The notes under the pieces were generated by a model that was not told the DNA's origin, did no database searches, and saw only the letters and a program-made list of their open reading frames with translations. Position numbers and translations under genes: made by a program. From JAJXXT01 sp963764465 (lineage in GTDB: Bacteria > Pseudomonadota > Alphaproteobacteria > Acetobacterales > Acetobacteraceae), in assembly GCA_963764465.1 (NCBI GenBank), contig CAVXSO010000004.1:62001-126000 (forward strand): 64,000 nucleotides of DNA, written 5' to 3'. Positions within the stretch are counted from its first letter, which is position 1. Each line of letters opens with the position of its first letter. Shown here in pieces: positions 52,349 through 61,706 of the stretch.

Positions 52349-54631
52349 TTGCCGGTTCCTGATACGTCACGCTATGTCCCGAGGAACACGGTCTTGGACT
52401 CAATGCCGCCCGCCGCTGGCTCCATCGACCCCGCTGCCGCGGATCCACGAGAGCGGCTCGAGGTGCGCGTGCTGGCGCTCATCGAGGCGGCGCGGTGGCA
52501 CGGTGTCGACCTCGATCGCGACGAGTTGCGCATCCCTTCCTCCGGATCGGTGGCGCCCGCGCTGCTGGTGGAATGGCTGCGTGGCGCGGGGCTGTGGGCG
52601 CGCGCCTCCCGGTTCTCCTGGAAGCACCTCGTCGCCACCCAGTCCGCCGGTCCCGTCGTGCTGCTGCTCGAGGACGGTTCCGCCGCGCTGATGGTGCGCG
52701 CCGATCCCGCGCGCAATGTCGTCTGGCTCAAGAACCCGGCCTCCGCCTTCGACGATGGCGGCGTGCCCGTGGACGAGCTTCGCCTCACGCAGCTGTGGAA
52801 GGGCAACGTCATCCTGCTGCGCCCGGAGCGGGGCGCGAACGAGGACAACGCCCCGTTCACCCTGGGCTGGGTCGCGCGCATCGTCTGGCGTGAGAAAAAG
52901 ACGCTGCGCGACATCTGTGTCGGCTCGATCGTGCTGTCGGTCCTGGCAATCCTGCCGCCGCTGCTGGTGATGGTGGTGGTGGACAAGGTGGTTACCTACC
53001 AGTCCGGCTCCACGCTGCTCATGCTGACGCTGATCCTGGTCGCGGCGGCAGCCTACGAGACCTATCTCGGCTTCGCCCGGCGCGAGCTGATCCTGGTCGT
53101 GGCGACGCGCATGGACGCGCGCATCGGCCTGCACATCTTCCGCCGCCTGCTCGGCCTGTCGATCGACTTTTTCGAGAAGAACCAGACCGGCGCCATCCTC
53201 TACAAGCTGGGTCAGTTCGCGAAGATCCGTGAGTTCCTCACCGGCAAGCTGCTGGCCACCGTGCTCGACCTGGTCACGCTCGCGGTGCTGATTCCCTTCC
53301 TCTACTGGCTCGACCCGGCGCTCACCTGGCTCACGGTCGCCGCCGGCGTGGTGATCGCGCTCATCATCATCATCTGCCTTCCGCGCGTGCGCCGCACCTT
53401 CTCCGAGTGGATGAAGGCGGAGGTCGAGAAGAGCAACGTGATGGTCGAGAGCGTCGCCGGCATCCGCACGGTGAAGTCGCTGGCGCTCGAGCCGCAGCAG
53501 CGCGAGCTGTGGGACCAGCGCCTGGCGAAGGCGGGGCTGTGGCAACAGGAACTGGGCCGCGCCAGCAACGTGCCGTCGACCCTCGTCACGCCGTTCGAGA
53601 ATTTCATGAACCGGGGCGTGCTGCTGCTCGGCGCCTATTTCGCGCTGCACGGCGACGCCGCGACGCTGGGTTCGCTCGTCGCCTTCATGATGCTCTCCGG
53701 CCGCGTCGCGACGCCGCTGGTCGGCCTGGCACGGCTGACGGAGGAATACGAATACGCCCGCGCCGCCGTGGGCATCGTCGCCGAGGTACTGAACAACCGG
53801 CCGGAGGTGGTGAACCCCGGCGCCGGCGTGCGTCCGCGGCTCGAGGGCGCGGTGCGGTTCCAGGACGTGGACTTCGCCTATCCCGGCACTCGGACCAAGG
53901 CGCTGCAGGAAGTCTCGTTCGAGATTCCGGCCGGCACCACGCTGGGCCTGGTCGGGCGCTCCGGCTCCGGCAAGTCGACGGTCACAAGGCTGCTGCAGGG
54001 GATCAACCGGGAGTACGAAGGTCAGATCAAGCTCGACGGCACCGATCTGCGCGAGATCAACCTCGCGCATCTGCGCCGCAGCTTCGGCGTGGTGCTGCAG
54101 GAGAACTTCCTCTTCCGCGGCACCATCCGCGAGAACATCATCGCGGGCCGGCCTGGCCTCACGCTCAACGATGCGATCCGCGCCGCACGCCTCGCCGGGG
54201 CGGAAGAGTTCATCGAGCGCATGCCGCTCGGCTACGAGACCTGGATCGAGGAAGGCTCGCCCAATCTCTCCGGTGGACAGCGCCAGCGCCTCGCGATCGC
54301 GCGCGCGCTGATCCACGACCCGCGGATCCTCATCCTCGACGAGGCGACGAGCGCGCTCGACCCCGAGAGCGAGGCGCTGGTCAACGCCAATATCCGGCGG
54401 ATCGCGCATGGGCGGACGATGCTGATCGTCTCGCACCGGCTCTCGTCCCTGGTGGAATGCGACCAGATCCTGGTGCTCGACCAGGGCAAGGTCATGGATA
54501 TCGGGCCGCACAGTGTGCTGGTGGATCGCTGCCCGGTGTATCGTCAGCTCTGGCTGCAGCAGAACCGGCACATGATGGAGACGGGCCGCGGGCCGCAGCC
54601 GGCCGCGATCGTCGCACGCAACGAGGGCTGA
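52349..54631 (+). CDS. type I secretion system permease/ATPase (HlyB/LapB-like ABC exporter)
   Basis: 760 residues. The N-terminal 150 residues resemble a C39-peptidase-like domain (LALIEAARWHGVDLDRDELR; WKHLVATQSAGPVVLLLEDG), but the catalytic Cys is absent, as in HlyB-type CLD domains that only bind the substrate. A six-helix ABC membrane domain spans about 180-470 (ICVGSIVLSVLAILPPLLVM). The ATPase contains GLVGRSGSGKSTVTRLL (Walker A), SPNLSGGQRQRLAIARAL and RILILDEATSALDPES, with SHRLSS as H-loop. It exports an unfolded protein across both membranes together with the adaptor and an outer-membrane TolC-like partner. TTG at 52349 follows AGGGGA. Confidence 0.93.
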   Translation: MPVPDTSRYVPRNTVLDSMPPAAGSIDPAAADPRERLEVRVLALIEAARWHGVDLDRDELRIPSSGSVAPALLVEWLRGAGLWARASRFSWKHLVATQSAGPVVLLLEDGSAALMVRADPARNVVWLKNPASAFDDGGVPVDELRLTQLWKGNVILLRPERGANEDNAPFTLGWVARIVWREKKTLRDICVGSIVLSVLAILPPLLVMVVVDKVVTYQSGSTLLMLTLILVAAAAYETYLGFARRELILVVATRMDARIGLHIFRRLLGLSIDFFEKNQTGAILYKLGQFAKIREFLTGKLLATVLDLVTLAVLIPFLYWLDPALTWLTVAAGVVIALIIIICLPRVRRTFSEWMKAEVEKSNVMVESVAGIRTVKSLALEPQQRELWDQRLAKAGLWQQELGRASNVPSTLVTPFENFMNRGVLLLGAYFALHGDAATLGSLVAFMMLSGRVATPLVGLARLTEEYEYARAAVGIVAEVLNNRPEVVNPGAGVRPRLEGAVRFQDVDFAYPGTRTKALQEVSFEIPAGTTLGLVGRSGSGKSTVTRLLQGINREYEGQIKLDGTDLREINLAHLRRSFGVVLQENFLFRGTIRENIIAGRPGLTLNDAIRAARLAGAEEFIERMPLGYETWIEEGSPNLSGGQRQRLAIARALIHDPRILILDEATSALDPESEALVNANIRRIAHGRTMLIVSHRLSSLVECDQILVLDQGKVMDIGPHSVLVDRCPVYRQLWLQQNRHMMETGRGPQPAAIVARNEG

Positions 54632-54634
54632 GCG

Positions 54635-56047
54635 ATGTCGGACGTGACGCCGCTGCCGCAATCCACCTCGCGCGCCCTGGCCGCGATCGCAGGCGGCAAC
54701 GATCCCGCCAGCCGCGCGCTGCTGGAATTCGAGAGCCCGACCGTCTCGCTGATCGCGCGTCCGATCCGGGTCGGCATCCGCAACACGATCTGGACGCTCG
54801 CGCTCGCGATGGCGGTGATGCTGGTGATTGCCGGCACCATACCCATCGACCGCGTGGTCACCACCTCCGGACGCGTCGTGCCGCGCTCGCCCAACATCGT
54901 CGTGCAGCCGCTGGAAACCTCGATCATCCGCTCGCTCGACGTGCGGGAGGGCGAGTTCGTCAAAAAGGGGCAGCTGCTGGCCCAGCTCGATCCCACCTTC
55001 GTGCAGGCGGATGAGACGAACCTCGCGGAACAGGCGGCGAGCCTGAGCGCGGAGGTGGCGCGCCTCAAGGCCGAGGCAGCGGGCAAGACCTACCTCTCGG
55101 ACGGCACGTCGGCCAGCAACCTGGAAGCCGAGATCTTCGCTCAGCGACACAGCGAGTTCACCTTCAAGGTCGAGAACTACGACCAGCAGATGGACTCGGC
55201 GAAGGCGAAGGTCGCACAGGCGGCATCCGATATCGTTTCCTACACACAGCGCCTGGCGGTTGCGCGCGCGGTCGAGCAGAAGCGCATGGAGCTCGAGAAG
55301 CTACAGGTTGGCAGCGAGCTCAACACGCTTGCCGCCCAGGACAACCGCGTGGAGATGGAGCGCTCCCTGGCCGACGCCCAATCCCAGGCGGCCGGTGCCA
55401 CGCGTGACCTCGCGGCGCTGCGCGCCCAGCGCGGCAGCTACATCCAGCAATACAAGGCGGACATCTCCACGCAGTTGCAGACCCAGACGCGCAAGCTGGC
55501 GCAAGCGCAGCAGGATCTCGCCAAGGCCAAGCTGCGCCGCCAGCTCGTGCAGCTGCGCGCGGACCGCGACGCGGTGGTGCTGTCCATCGCGCCGGTCAGC
55601 GTGGGCTCCGTGCTGCAGTCGGGCGACGAGTTCGTGACGCTCGTGCCCGCCGACGCGAAGCTCGAGGTCGAGACGATCCTGAGTGGCAAGGATGCGGGCT
55701 TCGTGCATGACGGTCAGCCAGTGCGCATCAAATTCAATTCGTTCCCGTACTATACCTACGGCACGGCCACCGGCACGGTACGTGTGGTCTCTCCCGACAG
55801 CTTCCATGCACCCAACGTGGTCAAGGGCGTGATCGCGCGGCCACATGACACACAGCCCTTCGGCGAGGTCTATTACCGGGTGCGCATCGCTATCGACCAG
55901 ATGCACATGCGCAACCTGCCGCAGGGCTTCCATCTTACCCCCGGCATGCCGGTCACCGCAGACGTCAAGGTCGGCAAGCGCACGGCGCTCGAGTTCATGC
56001 TCTCCCGCGTCATCCCGGCGACGACGGAGGGGATGCGCGAGCCGTGA
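54635..56047 (+). CDS. HlyD-family type I secretion adaptor (membrane fusion protein)
   Basis: 470 residues. One membrane anchor (LALAMAVMLVIAGTIPI, near residue 60) follows a short cytoplasmic tail. Next come the lipoyl/barrel half VVTTSGRVVPRSPNIVVQPL and SIIRSLDVREGEFVKKGQLL, then a long coiled-coil hairpin (about 130-310, rich in Ala, Gln, Lys, Glu). The barrel returns with LQSGDEFVTLVPADAKLEVE and KGVIARPHDTQPFGEVYYRV. It bridges the ABC exporter and an outer-membrane tunnel. It starts 3 bp after the exporter gene. The TolC-type protein is not in the window. Confidence 0.93.
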   Translation: MSDVTPLPQSTSRALAAIAGGNDPASRALLEFESPTVSLIARPIRVGIRNTIWTLALAMAVMLVIAGTIPIDRVVTTSGRVVPRSPNIVVQPLETSIIRSLDVREGEFVKKGQLLAQLDPTFVQADETNLAEQAASLSAEVARLKAEAAGKTYLSDGTSASNLEAEIFAQRHSEFTFKVENYDQQMDSAKAKVAQAASDIVSYTQRLAVARAVEQKRMELEKLQVGSELNTLAAQDNRVEMERSLADAQSQAAGATRDLAALRAQRGSYIQQYKADISTQLQTQTRKLAQAQQDLAKAKLRRQLVQLRADRDAVVLSIAPVSVGSVLQSGDEFVTLVPADAKLEVETILSGKDAGFVHDGQPVRIKFNSFPYYTYGTATGTVRVVSPDSFHAPNVVKGVIARPHDTQPFGEVYYRVRIAIDQMHMRNLPQGFHLTPGMPVTADVKVGKRTALEFMLSRVIPATTEGMREP

Positions 56048-56080
56048 CGCGGGGCGCTGTCGCCCGGACACGGGGCGCCG

Positions 56081-57862
56081 ATGCTTGATCGTCTGCTTCC
56101 CGCCAGGGTCCTCGGGCCGGGAGCGGCGCTGCGCCGCGCGCGCAGGCTGATCGCGGCGGGCAAGCGCGCGCGTGCGTTTCCGCTGCTGGCGCGTGCCGCC
56201 GCCGCCGAGCATGCCGAGGCGGAGTTGCAGGTCGCGCGCTGCTATTTCGAGGGCGCCGGCGTGCCACCAAGCGTGCCGGAAGGCCTGCGCTGGCTCGAGC
56301 GCGCGGCCGGAAGAGGCCTCGTCGAGGCCCAGAACCTGCTTGCCACGCTGTGCCTCCAGGGGGTCGTGTCGCCCGAGACGCAGGGGCGCGACCAGCTTTT
56401 CGGTGCCACCCTGCCGATGCAGGGAGGAACCGACTGGAACCGCGCGCGGATCTGGGCGGAGCGCTCGGCCGCCGCCGGCTCGCCGGAGGGGCAGGCCACG
56501 CTGGCCTTCATTCTCACCATTGGGCCACAAGAAGGGCGCGATCAGGCGCGCGCCGGGACGCTTTACGAAGCCTCCTCCGCCTCGGGCTGGCCGCAGGGCT
56601 GCCTGGGTATCGCGATGCTGCGCCTCGGCCGCGCGGCGGCGGACCCCGAGGTTGCGGCCGCGACCGATTATGCCGCGATCAAGGCACTGCTCGTCCGCGC
56701 CGCCGAGGCTGGCATCCCGCTCGCAAGCGCGCTGCTGGGCGAGATGGCGGAGCGCGGCCAGGGTGGCCCGGTCGATCTCAAGGCCGCGGCGCGGCATCTC
56801 GCCACCGCCGCCGAACGCGGCCTGCGTTCCGCCCAGGCACGTTACGGACGCATGCTGATGGTGGGCGAGGGGGCGGAGCAGGACACGGTGCAGGGCGAAT
56901 CCCTGCTGCGCCGCGCCGCCCTGGCCGGCGACCCCGATGCCGCGGCTTTCCTCGGCGATATCTACGCGCGCGGCGGCGAATTGCCGCCGAACCACGCCGA
57001 GGCGGCGATGTGGTACCGTCGCGCCATGGACCTCGGTCACGGTGCCGCGGCGCGCGCGCTCGGCCAGCTGCACCTGACCGGAGCCGGAACGTCACGCGAC
57101 CCGCAGGAGGCGGCCCGGCTGTTCCGCGTCGCCGCCGAGGCCGGGGACAAGCAGGCCGTGACCCACCTGACGAGCCTGATCACCAACCCCGAGGCCGGTC
57201 GCGAGGCACACGCCGTCAGCCAGGCCTGGTTCGCCGAGGCGGCCGCGAAAGGCGACCTCGTTGCCGCCTTCAACCTCGGCATGTGTCTTGCCGACGGTAT
57301 CGGTGGCGAGCGCGATGATGTCGCCGCCGTTGCTTGGCTGCGGCGCGCCGCCGACGGCATCGTCAATGCCCAGTTCGGCTATGGGCTCATGGTGCTCGCC
57401 GGCCGTGGCGTGCCCGCTGACCCGGTGGAAGCCCGGAGCTGGATCGCGCGCGCGGCGGCAGCGGGCATGCCGGAGGCGCAGGTGGCGCTCGCCGATCTTC
57501 TGGTCGCCGGCACCGGCGGCCCGCGCGACCATGCCCAGGCACTGGCGCTCTACGAGAAGGCGGCCAGTGTCGGCGCGATCAACGCCATGTTCTCCATGGG
57601 CGCCATGCTCGGCGGTGGGCACGACGTGCCCTGGGACCGCCCCGCCGCGCAACGCTGGTTCCGGATGGCGGCGGAGCGCGGGCACGGGCTCGCGCAACTC
57701 ATGCTCGGCCGCTATCTCGCGCGCGGGCTGGCCGGCGACCGCGACTTGGCCGAAGCACGGATCTGGTTCGAACGGGCCCTGGCGCAGGGCCAGGCCGAAG
57801 CCGCGGGGGATCTCACGGCACTGGGGCCGGCGGAGCCCGGACCGTCCGCGACGGCGGCCTGA
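56081..57862 (+). CDS. Sel1-repeat (tetratricopeptide-like) protein
   Basis: 593 residues made almost entirely of Sel1-like repeats, about 36 residues each, with the A-x2-G-x3-A-Q/A-x2-L-G-x-M/L-Y pattern. Examples are AEAELQVARCYFEGAGVPPS, PDAAAFLGDIYARGGELPP and NAQFGYGLMVLAGRGVPADP, about 13 copies. No signal peptide is seen, so it is likely cytoplasmic. Sel1 arrays serve as protein-binding scaffolds. It sits between the type I secretion pair and the glycosyltransferases, so it may hold the exported protein or the glycosylation enzymes. It starts 33 bp after the adaptor gene. Confidence 0.88.
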   Translation: MLDRLLPARVLGPGAALRRARRLIAAGKRARAFPLLARAAAAEHAEAELQVARCYFEGAGVPPSVPEGLRWLERAAGRGLVEAQNLLATLCLQGVVSPETQGRDQLFGATLPMQGGTDWNRARIWAERSAAAGSPEGQATLAFILTIGPQEGRDQARAGTLYEASSASGWPQGCLGIAMLRLGRAAADPEVAAATDYAAIKALLVRAAEAGIPLASALLGEMAERGQGGPVDLKAAARHLATAAERGLRSAQARYGRMLMVGEGAEQDTVQGESLLRRAALAGDPDAAAFLGDIYARGGELPPNHAEAAMWYRRAMDLGHGAAARALGQLHLTGAGTSRDPQEAARLFRVAAEAGDKQAVTHLTSLITNPEAGREAHAVSQAWFAEAAAKGDLVAAFNLGMCLADGIGGERDDVAAVAWLRRAADGIVNAQFGYGLMVLAGRGVPADPVEARSWIARAAAAGMPEAQVALADLLVAGTGGPRDHAQALALYEKAASVGAINAMFSMGAMLGGGHDVPWDRPAAQRWFRMAAERGHGLAQLMLGRYLARGLAGDRDLAEARIWFERALAQGQAEAAGDLTALGPAEPGPSATAA

Positions 57863-57878
57863 GCCGGCGCCGCCTGAT

Positions 57879-60764
57879 TTGGGCACTCTTACAGAACAGC
57901 GGCGGCGCGAGGCGGAAGAGGCGGTTGCCGCCGCCCGAAGCGCGGAGCAGGCTGGCGATGCCGCTCGTGCCCGTGCCTGGTTGGAGCGCGCGCGCCGGCT
58001 GGCGCCGTCCGATCCCACGGTGGCGCTGCTGCTGGCACTGCGGTGCATCGCCGATCACGCGCCGGAAGAGGCGGCGACACTCCTGGAGAGGGTGGTCGGC
58101 GAAGTATCGCTGCGCGAGGCGTGGTGGACGCTCGCGACCGTACGTCTTGCCCTGGGCGACGTGGCCAGAGCAGCGGCGACGCTGACCGAGGCGCTCCGAC
58201 GGTTTCGCCTGCCCGATCCGGTGCCGCCGGTGGCGACCGCCATCGCGCGTGCCGCGGGTATGCCGGGCTGGTGCGGTCTCGGGGCACGCGGCCCCGTCGG
58301 TGTCACGCTGCCCGGCGCAGCCCGCGCGCGGCGGCGGCGCAAGGGGGCGCGCGTCGCATTCCTCTCGGAGGGGCGCGAACTGCTCGGCTCGCCGCTTGAG
58401 CCCGGGTTGCTCGATCGGGTGGAGGGCGCGGTCCGCGCGGAGGGCGCGGCGCTGGTGGGCTGGGCCTGGCATCCCGCCGACCCTGATCGTGATGCCGTTC
58501 TCACGGTCTCGGGCAGCGCCGGAAAGCGTCGGATCGTTGCCACGGACCACGGCATCCCGACGCCGCGTCCGCTGGTGCAGGCACGCGGCTTCCACCTCAC
58601 CCTCGGCGCGCGCGATGCCGCGGGACCGCTGTCGGTGACGGCCGGCGGGCGGGCGCTTGCCGGCAGCCCGCTCGATCCCTTCGCCGAACATCGCGCCGCG
58701 CGCATGCATGGGGAGGCGCTGGCGTGCGCCTACCCCCTCACGGGACCGCAGCGCCCGATCCCCCCGCTTGCCGTGCACGCGGACCTCCAGGGTTTTCCGG
58801 CGCGCGCGCCCTTGCGTCCGCGCCGGCCGGTCGCCGTGGTGCTGCCGGTCCATGGCACGGGCGATGCGGCCAACCGGGAGGCGACGCTCGCCTGCCTCGC
58901 AGCGCTGGACGAAACACTGCCGGCGGGAACGGCACTCGTCATCGTCGATGACGCGAGCACGGACCCCGCCCTTGTCGAGGCGCTGCAGGCGCGGGCCTCG
59001 CGGCCGCGGGTGAGCCTGATACGAACACGTGATAATCTCGGCTTCTGCGCGGCAGCAAACGCGGGACTGCGCGCCGCCTGGCGCCTCGCGCCAGCACGCG
59101 ACATCGTCCTCCTCAACAGCGATACGATTCCCGCGCGGGGCTGGATCGAACGCCTGCGCGAGGCCGTGCACGCGGCGGAGGATATCGGCACCGCGTCGCC
59201 GCTCTCCAACGACGCGACCATCCTGTCCTACCCGCGTCCGGATCGGCGCAACCCGATCCCCGAGGATATCGCGGCAACCGGCGCGCTCGCTGACGCTGCC
59301 GGCACCGCGCCGGCCGACCTGCCGACCGGGGTCGGGTTCTGCCTCTATCTCCGCCGCGAGTGCCTTGGGGCCACCGGGTTGCTGCGCGCCGATCTGTTCG
59401 CCCAGGGCTATGGCGAGGAAAATGATTTCTGCCGCCGCGCCGCCTGGCTCGGCTGGCGCCACATCGCGGTGCCGCGCGCTTATGTCGCGCATCTCGGCGG
59501 CGGCAGCTTCGGTGCCGCGACCGCCTCCCTCGTCGCGCGCAACAGCCAGGCGATGGAACGGCTGCATCCGGGCTATGCCGACACGATCGCGCGCTGGGTG
59601 GAGGCCGATCCGCTGGCGCCAGCCCGCCGCTCGCTGGATGCCGCACGGCTTGCTGCCCGCAAGCGCCGCGAGACGGCGCTGCTGGTGACGCACGACGACG
59701 GCGGCGGCGTCGAGCGCGCCGTCCGCGCCCGCATCGCCGAGATCACCGCCGGGGGACGGCAGGCACTGCTGCTGCGCCCGGTGCTGCTCGGCGACGGCGA
59801 GGGCGAGAAGCGCTACCGCGCCGGCATCTGCCGCCTCGACGACGACGCGGGTGCCTTTCCTAACCTCTCGTTCCGTGTGCCGGGCGAGCTCGCTCCGCTG
59901 CGTGCGCTGCTGCGCCGGCAGAAGGTGAGCGCGATCGAGATCCATCACCTTCTCGGGCATGACCGCGCGGTGCTGCGCCTTGCCCAGTCGCTCGGCGTTC
60001 CCGTCGCCTGGCACGTGCACGACTATGCCTGCGTCTGCCCGCGCGTGACCTTTTCGCTACCGGACGGACGCTATTGCGGCGAACCGGCGGAGCTTGCCGC
60101 CTGCGAGGCCTGCATCGCCGATCACGGGCGGCGTGACGGCGCGGAGCTCACGGTCGCCGCCTTGCGCGAGGCGAGTGCCGCGGCGCTTGCCTTGGCCCCG
60201 GTGGTGGTCCCCTCGGCGGATGTCGCGACCAGGCTTGCACGCCACCTGCCCGGCGTGGCGGCGCGCGTGGCGCGGCCGGAAAACGACGCCGCGCTGCCGC
60301 CGCTCGCGCCGCCACCACGCACCTCGCGACGCCGCGTCGCGGTTCCCGGCGCGATCGGGCCGGAGAAAGGCTACGACGTGCTGCTGGCCTGCGCGCGCGA
60401 CGCCGCCAGCCGCGACCTGCCGCTCGAGTTCGTCGTCGTCGGCTACAGCCTCGATGACGCGCGGCTGATGGAGACCGGCCGCGTCTGGGTTACCGGCCGC
60501 TACGAGGAGGCGGAGGGCGAGGCCCTGCTACGGGCGCAGGGTGCCTCGCTCGCCTTCATCCCCTCGACCTGCCCGGAAACCTGGTGCTTCGCGCTGTCGC
60601 TGGCATGGCGGGCAGGGCTTTCCGTCGGCGCCTTCGATCTTGGCGCGCAGGCCGAACGGGTGCGCGCCACTGGCCGCGGCTTCCTTCTGCCGCTGGGCCT
60701 GCCGCCTGGCGCGATCAACGCCGCCCTGCTCTCGGCGGCGCCTCTTGCCATGGCGCGCGGTTGA
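57879..60764 (+). CDS. bifunctional glycosyltransferase with N-terminal TPR-like domain (GT2 + GT4)
   Basis: 961 residues from TTG at 57879 (no ATG or clear ribosome site nearby, so the start is uncertain). Residues 1-100 form a TPR-like helical region (EAVAAARSAEQAGDAARARA). From about 315 to 545 there is a GT2 domain: RPVAVVLPVHGTGDAANREA, VIVDDASTDPALVEAL, metal-binding IVLLNSDTIPARGW and acceptor-site YGEENDFCRRAAWLGWRHIA. From about 600 to 960 there is a GT-B domain with TALLVTHDDGGGVERAVR, WHVHDYACVCPRVTFS (Cys pair), PGAIGPEKGYDVLLACA and FIPSTCPETWCFALSLAWRA. Two transferases on one chain could add two sugars in sequence to a protein or lipid acceptor. Confidence 0.88.
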   Translation: MGTLTEQRRREAEEAVAAARSAEQAGDAARARAWLERARRLAPSDPTVALLLALRCIADHAPEEAATLLERVVGEVSLREAWWTLATVRLALGDVARAAATLTEALRRFRLPDPVPPVATAIARAAGMPGWCGLGARGPVGVTLPGAARARRRRKGARVAFLSEGRELLGSPLEPGLLDRVEGAVRAEGAALVGWAWHPADPDRDAVLTVSGSAGKRRIVATDHGIPTPRPLVQARGFHLTLGARDAAGPLSVTAGGRALAGSPLDPFAEHRAARMHGEALACAYPLTGPQRPIPPLAVHADLQGFPARAPLRPRRPVAVVLPVHGTGDAANREATLACLAALDETLPAGTALVIVDDASTDPALVEALQARASRPRVSLIRTRDNLGFCAAANAGLRAAWRLAPARDIVLLNSDTIPARGWIERLREAVHAAEDIGTASPLSNDATILSYPRPDRRNPIPEDIAATGALADAAGTAPADLPTGVGFCLYLRRECLGATGLLRADLFAQGYGEENDFCRRAAWLGWRHIAVPRAYVAHLGGGSFGAATASLVARNSQAMERLHPGYADTIARWVEADPLAPARRSLDAARLAARKRRETALLVTHDDGGGVERAVRARIAEITAGGRQALLLRPVLLGDGEGEKRYRAGICRLDDDAGAFPNLSFRVPGELAPLRALLRRQKVSAIEIHHLLGHDRAVLRLAQSLGVPVAWHVHDYACVCPRVTFSLPDGRYCGEPAELAACEACIADHGRRDGAELTVAALREASAAALALAPVVVPSADVATRLARHLPGVAARVARPENDAALPPLAPPPRTSRRRVAVPGAIGPEKGYDVLLACARDAASRDLPLEFVVVGYSLDDARLMETGRVWVTGRYEEAEGEALLRAQGASLAFIPSTCPETWCFALSLAWRAGLSVGAFDLGAQAERVRATGRGFLLPLGLPPGAINAALLSAAPLAMARG

Positions 60765-60827
60765 CGCGAAACAGGAATGGACAGCGTAAGATCCAGCCAC
60801 CATCCGGATACCGATCGGGATTTGTGA

Positions 60828-61694
60828 ATGTCAGAAGCTGCCGCCCATACGGCCATCTCACCCGTCGAGGAACTGAAGGTCAGCGGGCATCTCATGACGT
60901 TGGACGCGGGGCTTTATTGCATCATCGCCTCGCGCAGTCCCACCGCCGGCGGTCCCTCCGGCCTGCCCGCCGTGCGGATCACGCCGTCCCCGGGTCCGAT
61001 CGGCCGGCCAGAGGCGGTGAGCGTGCGCACGTTCCGCGAGGACGGCTTGCTGGCCGGTACCGGCGATGCCGCGCTGGTGCGCGTTCTGGACGGGACGGCG
61101 CAGATCCTGGTGACGGTCTATCAGGCGCAAGGCGCGAAGGACGCCGCCCCCAATCTGCAGGTGATGCGCCTGTCCGATGCGATCGCGGCTGTGGCGCCTG
61201 CTGCCGCGGCCGTCGTCCCGGCCGCCGCCTCCGCCGCGGCGCCGCGCAAGCCGGAAGTGCTGGCGCACGTGCAGGCGCGCGGGGACATCGCCGTGCCGCT
61301 GGGCGAGTGGATGGGCGAGAAGGGCTCGGGCCGCTGGATCGAGGGTTTCGCCATCGCGCCCGAAGGTATCCCGCCGGCCGACATCGAGTATCAGGCCGTG
61401 CTCGGCAAGGGCTGGCTTTCGCCCTGGGTGGAGGGTGCGCAGTTCTGCGGCAGCCGTGGCATGGCGCTACCCGTGCTGGGGCTGCGGGTACGGCTGCGTA
61501 ACGAAACCAGCAAGAGCCACGCGCTGCGCATCGAGGCCAGCTTCGCCGATGGCAGCCTCATCGGCCCCGTCGGCGATGGCGAGGTCTGCGAAAGCCAGGC
61601 GCTGGCGCCGCTCGAGGCGTTCCGGATCGAGGTCATGCCGCGCGACGATGCCGCCGGTGGGAAGTCGCCGCGCATGCCCCGCCGCAAGGCCTGA
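60828..61694 (+). CDS. hypothetical protein with one ChW-like (hydrophobic-W) repeat
   Basis: 288 residues. No signal peptide. The N-terminal half (VEELKVSGHLMTLDAGLYCI) is of unknown fold and is followed by an Ala/Pro-rich linker around 120-145. The C-terminal half has WIEGFAIAPEGIPPADIEYQ then AVLGKGWLSPWVEGAQFCGS and RGMALPVLGLRVRLRNETSK. The order xYQAxLGxGW-SPWVxxGxxxGSxGxxxPxxGLxxxL matches the clostridial hydrophobic-W repeat. In Gram-positive bacteria this repeat occurs in multiples on surface proteins; here there is one copy. It sits between two glycosyltransferases 64 bp downstream of the first. Its function is not known; it may be a polysaccharide-binding helper. Confidence 0.6.
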   Translation: MSEAAAHTAISPVEELKVSGHLMTLDAGLYCIIASRSPTAGGPSGLPAVRITPSPGPIGRPEAVSVRTFREDGLLAGTGDAALVRVLDGTAQILVTVYQAQGAKDAAPNLQVMRLSDAIAAVAPAAAAVVPAAASAAAPRKPEVLAHVQARGDIAVPLGEWMGEKGSGRWIEGFAIAPEGIPPADIEYQAVLGKGWLSPWVEGAQFCGSRGMALPVLGLRVRLRNETSKSHALRIEASFADGSLIGPVGDGEVCESQALAPLEAFRIEVMPRDDAAGGKSPRMPRRKA

Positions 61695-61706
61695 TCCGCG
61701 GCGCCG

